Shown: positions 7,105-8,138 of the stretch, in pieces
How the letters are laid out: each line of letters starts with the position of its first letter
Position numbering within the stretch: position 1 is the stretch's first letter
NCBI GenBank assembly: GCA_031258625.1
Contig: JAIRMO010000158.1
Coordinates: 1 to 8,138 of the forward strand
DNA length: 8,138 bases
Direction of reading: 5' to 3'
Source of the DNA: Spirochaetaceae bacterium
GTDB lineage: Bacteria > Spirochaetota > Spirochaetia > Treponematales > Breznakiellaceae
The notes under the pieces: model-generated
The model's database searches: none
Told to the model about the DNA's origin: nothing
What the model saw: the letters and a program-made list of their open reading frames with translations, nothing else
Position numbers and translations under genes: made by a program

Positions 7105-7112
7105 AATTTTGA
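7105..7112. repeat. AATTTTGA direct repeat, left flank of element A
   Basis: AATTTTGA directly precedes the left inverted repeat of element A. The same 8 bases recur at 7231-7238, one base after its right end, as expected for a target-site duplication. Confidence 0.6.
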
Positions 7113-7229
7113 CAGGATAAACGCATGGAATCGTCTGCCGCCTGTTTACCGCTTGTCTAGCGGAAAAAAAGGCTCCCGCCGGGAACGCGCCCAAAGGAGG
7201 AGGAGGCACATCCTTGAGCGTTTATCCTG
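7113..7229. mobile_element. Element A: 117-bp MITE/ERIC-like palindromic element
   Basis: The ends are perfect 12-bp inverted repeats, CAGGATAAACGC (7113-7124) and GCGTTTATCCTG (7218-7229). Inside are small hairpins: CCGC/GCGG around 7150-7163 and TCCCG/CGGGA around 7173-7183. The left and right thirds are imperfectly complementary, so the whole unit can fold into a long stem like ERIC-type intergenic repeats. It is flanked by AATTTTGA at 7105-7112 and 7231-7238. No coding capacity is visible. A second family member (element B) starts at 7932 in the same orientation, which confirms that this is a repeated unit. It lies 48 bp past the hemW stop and would be read into by hemW transcripts. Confidence 0.72.
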
Positions 7230-7230
7230 C

Positions 7231-7239
7231 AATTTTGAG
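7231..7239. repeat. Left 9-bp target-site duplication of element C
   Basis: AATTTTGAG abuts the left inverted repeat of element C and is repeated exactly at 7742-7750, abutting the right end. Its first 8 bases also match the repeat flanking element A. Confidence 0.75.
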
Positions 7240-7276
7240 CAGCAATTCAAAGTTTAAAAAAAGGTTCGTTCAATCT

Positions 7277-7345
7277 AAAAATGACCACATGGTTTTGAAG
7301 TATACGGTCATCTTAATTTAGTAGAGTAACCATTTGGTCATTTTT
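7277..7345. repeat. 18-bp inverted repeat in the left arm of element C
   Basis: AAAAATGACCACATGGTT (7277-7294) pairs with AACCATTTGGTCATTTTT (7328-7345) with one mismatch, across a 33-base loop. T tracts at the right end and A tracts at the left would suit a two-way terminator apart from the AT-rich stem and long loop. It lies in the part of the left arm absent from the right arm, so it may be a small insertion inside element C. Confidence 0.65.
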
Positions 7346-7477
7346 TACCATAACGTTCCCGTTTTTTTGCAGCAATTTTTTTTTCGGAGAGAAAAGACGC
7401 CCGAAAAAGTTCACCGGCCCGGTTGCTGGTTCTTATGTCTTACCTTTTCCAGGGCCGCGCCGTGATACCGGGACTCA

Positions 7478-7503
7478 AAAACACACATACGTGTGCGTGT
7501 TTT
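7478..7503. repeat. 26-bp near-palindrome centred on ACGT
   Basis: A 13-bp arm pairs with its neighbour without a real loop: 11 Watson-Crick pairs, one T.G and one A/C mismatch, with AAAACAC and GTGTTTT at the outer ends. It is the kind of symmetric site that a dimeric protein could bind or that could extrude as a cruciform, within element C. Confidence 0.55.
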
Positions 7504-7518
7504 GGGCGGGGGTGGCGG

Positions 7519-7564
7519 CGGGCAAATAGCGGGGGGCCCTCCGGGGGGAACCGCTATTTGTCCG
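7519..7564. repeat. 14-bp hairpin in the core of element C
   Basis: CGGGCAAATAGCGG (7519-7532) pairs with CCGCTATTTGTCCG (7551-7564) with one G.T pair, around an 18-base G-rich loop that itself contains GGGCCC. A smaller hairpin, CACGC/GCGTG around AGTG, follows at 7600-7613. CCGGGG in the loop could pair with CCCCGG near 7683-7688. Confidence 0.6.
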
Positions 7565-7741
7565 GCCGACAGGCGCCCGATAAGCGCACGCTCCAGCGGC
7601 ACGCAGTGGCGTGTTGACGAAATAAGGCGCCATGGTGTAGGCCCAATAAAGGCCGCTGTTTAGGCCAAGGCATCAGGCCGCCCCCCGGAAATTTTTTTCG
7701 GCGTCTTTTCTCTTCATGCCTATTTAAACTTGTAATTGCTG

Positions 7742-7750
7742 AATTTTGAG
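7742..7750. repeat. Right 9-bp target-site duplication of element C
   Basis: AATTTTGAG is an exact copy of 7231-7239, directly after the right inverted repeat of element C. Confidence 0.75.
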
Positions 7751-7931
7751 GTGTTGTGTGGATTTATTTTTCCGTTTTGATTATACTCAGAGAAGAGAGG
7801 TTGTATCGATATCATTTAAGAAAGAAGAAAGAAACCGTTGCCCCGAGGGGATTGTTTTTATTCCAAATCCGGGTTAATACCCTGTTCCGGTTCAAATACC
7901 ACACTCTTATTTACAGAAACCCCGTTAATTT
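7751..7931. other. AT-rich spacer between elements C and B, no convincing gene
   Basis: No reading frame here looks like a complete gene. A plus-strand frame (7756-7947) has low-complexity Lys/Arg/Tyr-rich content and no ribosome-binding site. On the minus strand, a frame ending in TAA at 7860-7858 reads protein-like at its end (EINGVSVNKSVVFEPEQG...) but continues into element B rather than into a gene start, so it may be the tail of a gene cut by element B. A short CCCC/GGGG pair at 7841-7850 is too small to call. Confidence 0.45.
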
Positions 7932-8024
7932 CAGGATAAACGCATAGAATCGTCTGTCGCCTGTTTACCGCTATCACAGCAGGGGAAAAGGCTCCCGCGG
8001 GAAACGCGCAAGGGATTGAAGCGG

Positions 8025-8061
8025 AATACGGTTTGACAGGAAAAACCTGTCAAACCGTATT
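8025..8061. repeat. 16-bp perfect hairpin in the extra block of element B
   Basis: AATACGGTTTGACAGG (8025-8040) pairs perfectly with CCTGTCAAACCGTATT (8046-8061) around AAAAA. AGCGGAA lies on both sides (8020-8026 and 8064-8070). The left arm holds TTGACA (8033-8038) and TATTAT follows at 8058-8063 with a 19-base spacer, so the hairpin could also act as an outward promoter. Confidence 0.75.
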
Positions 8062-8077
8062 ATAGCGGAAAGCCCGG

Positions 8078-8100
8078 TTTCCGGTGCTTTGCGCCGGAAA
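8078..8100. repeat. 10-bp GC-rich hairpin in element B
   Basis: TTTCCGGTGC (8078-8087) pairs with GCGCCGGAAA (8091-8100) with one T.G pair, around TTT. It sits between the 16-bp hairpin and the resumption of similarity to element A. No T run follows, so it is not an obvious terminator. Confidence 0.65.
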
Positions 8101-8138
8101 TGCGCCCAAAAGAGGAGGACGCGAATTTCTATGCGTTT

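Larger units (their letters stand above)
7240..7741. mobile_element. Element C: 502-bp non-coding element with terminal inverted repeats and 9-bp target duplication
   Basis: The ends are 19-bp inverted repeats matching at 17 positions: CAGCAATTCAAAGTTTAAA (7240-7258) and TTTAAACTTGTAATTGCTG (7723-7741). Both ends abut AATTTTGAG. A nested inner inverted repeat pairs 7388-7408 with 7694-7713 (14 bp perfect, one bulge, 6 bp more). The left arm is about 120 bp longer than the right and holds a separate hairpin (7277-7345) and a second copy of CAGCAATT (7370-7377). The GC-rich core (about 7410-7690) has several strong hairpins. No transposase or other convincing gene is seen; short open frames here are unlike proteins. 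Best read as a non-autonomous transposable element; a large structured RNA is an alternative for the core. Transposase family not assigned. Confidence 0.7.
7932..8138. mobile_element. Element B: longer copy of element A, cut by the window end
   Basis: The left end CAGGATAAACGCAT matches element A exactly, and similarity continues through CGTCTGTCGCCTGTTTACCGC, GGCTCCCG, CGCGC and, near the right end, GCGCCCAAA and GAGGAGGA. AAACGCATAGAA (7938-7949) is the perfect inverse of the last 12 bases in the window (8127-8138), so the right terminal repeat runs past the edge. Against A, about 96 extra bases (8010-8105) lie between two GCGC copies and carry two hairpins. The differing middles with conserved ends show a family with variable cargo. 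The left flank TAATTT resembles the AATTTT target of the other elements. Confidence 0.7.

Noticed and set aside
7065..7112. Intrinsic terminator for hemW
   Set aside because: No stem with a following T run was found; CCGG-CT-CCGG has too small a loop.
7113..7229. Integron attC site
   Set aside because: The ends resemble paired recombination boxes, but they do not match the RYYYAAC/GTTRRRY pattern and no integrase is present.
7411..7617. Short open frames on both strands in element C
   Set aside because: They lie within GC-rich hairpins, have biased composition and match no recognisable family; no transposase motif is seen.
7756..7947. Plus-strand 63-residue open frame
   Set aside because: No ribosome-binding site, low-complexity basic composition, and it runs into element B.
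7065..8138. A tmRNA, RNase P RNA or CRISPR array in the gene-free region
   Set aside because: I looked because smpB is nearby and repeats are present. No Ala-rich tag frame, no RNase P core words and no regularly spaced short repeats were found.

Overview
The window looks like chromosomal DNA of a spirochaete, most likely a Treponema relative. The evidence is indirect: a PEGA plus sulfatase-modifying-factor (SUMF1) membrane protein in an operon with smpB, two adjacent signal peptidase I genes, an FtsB-like septum protein, and protein style typical of treponemes. The coding part is GC-rich with many G runs. The genus call is an inference from gene content and general knowledge; no search was run.

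Layout. Positions 1-455 (minus) hold the N-terminus of a very acidic, Asp/Leu/Phe-repeat protein that runs off the left edge. A 282-bp divergent spacer (456-737) with two strong hairpins separates it from an FtsB/DivIC-like gene (738-1175, plus). That gene converges on, and overlaps by 17 bp, an exported protein of unknown function (1992-1159, minus). Upstream on the minus strand lie smpB (2543-2082) and, overlapping it by ATGA, a membrane-anchored PEGA/SUMF1 protein that I start at 4048. A near-perfect TTGACA-N18-TATAAT promoter sits so close to 4048 that the transcript should be leaderless. Divergently, a plus-strand operon runs lepB (4097-5098), a second signal peptidase I homologue (5117-5845) with Thr at the place of the catalytic Ser, and hemW (TTG start 5832, to 7064).

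Positions 7065-8138 contain no convincing gene. They hold a cluster of small repeat elements. Element A (7113-7229, 12-bp terminal inverted repeats) is flanked by AATTTTGA. Element C (7240-7741, 19-bp terminal inverted repeats, nested inner inverted repeats and strong internal hairpins) is flanked by a perfect 9-bp direct repeat, AATTTTGAG. Element B (7932 to beyond 8138) is a second, longer copy of A carrying an extra block of about 96 bp with a 16-bp perfect stem. The two flanking repeats share one sequence, so two unrelated elements seem to have used the same target.

Working together: SmpB rescues stalled ribosomes, the two LepB-like proteins belong to protein export, HemW is a heme-trafficking radical-SAM protein, and the FtsB-like protein belongs to division. 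The most unusual points are the repeat-element cluster, the Thr-for-Ser signal peptidase paralogue, the leaderless consensus promoter, and 9-G tracts inside two consecutive genes.
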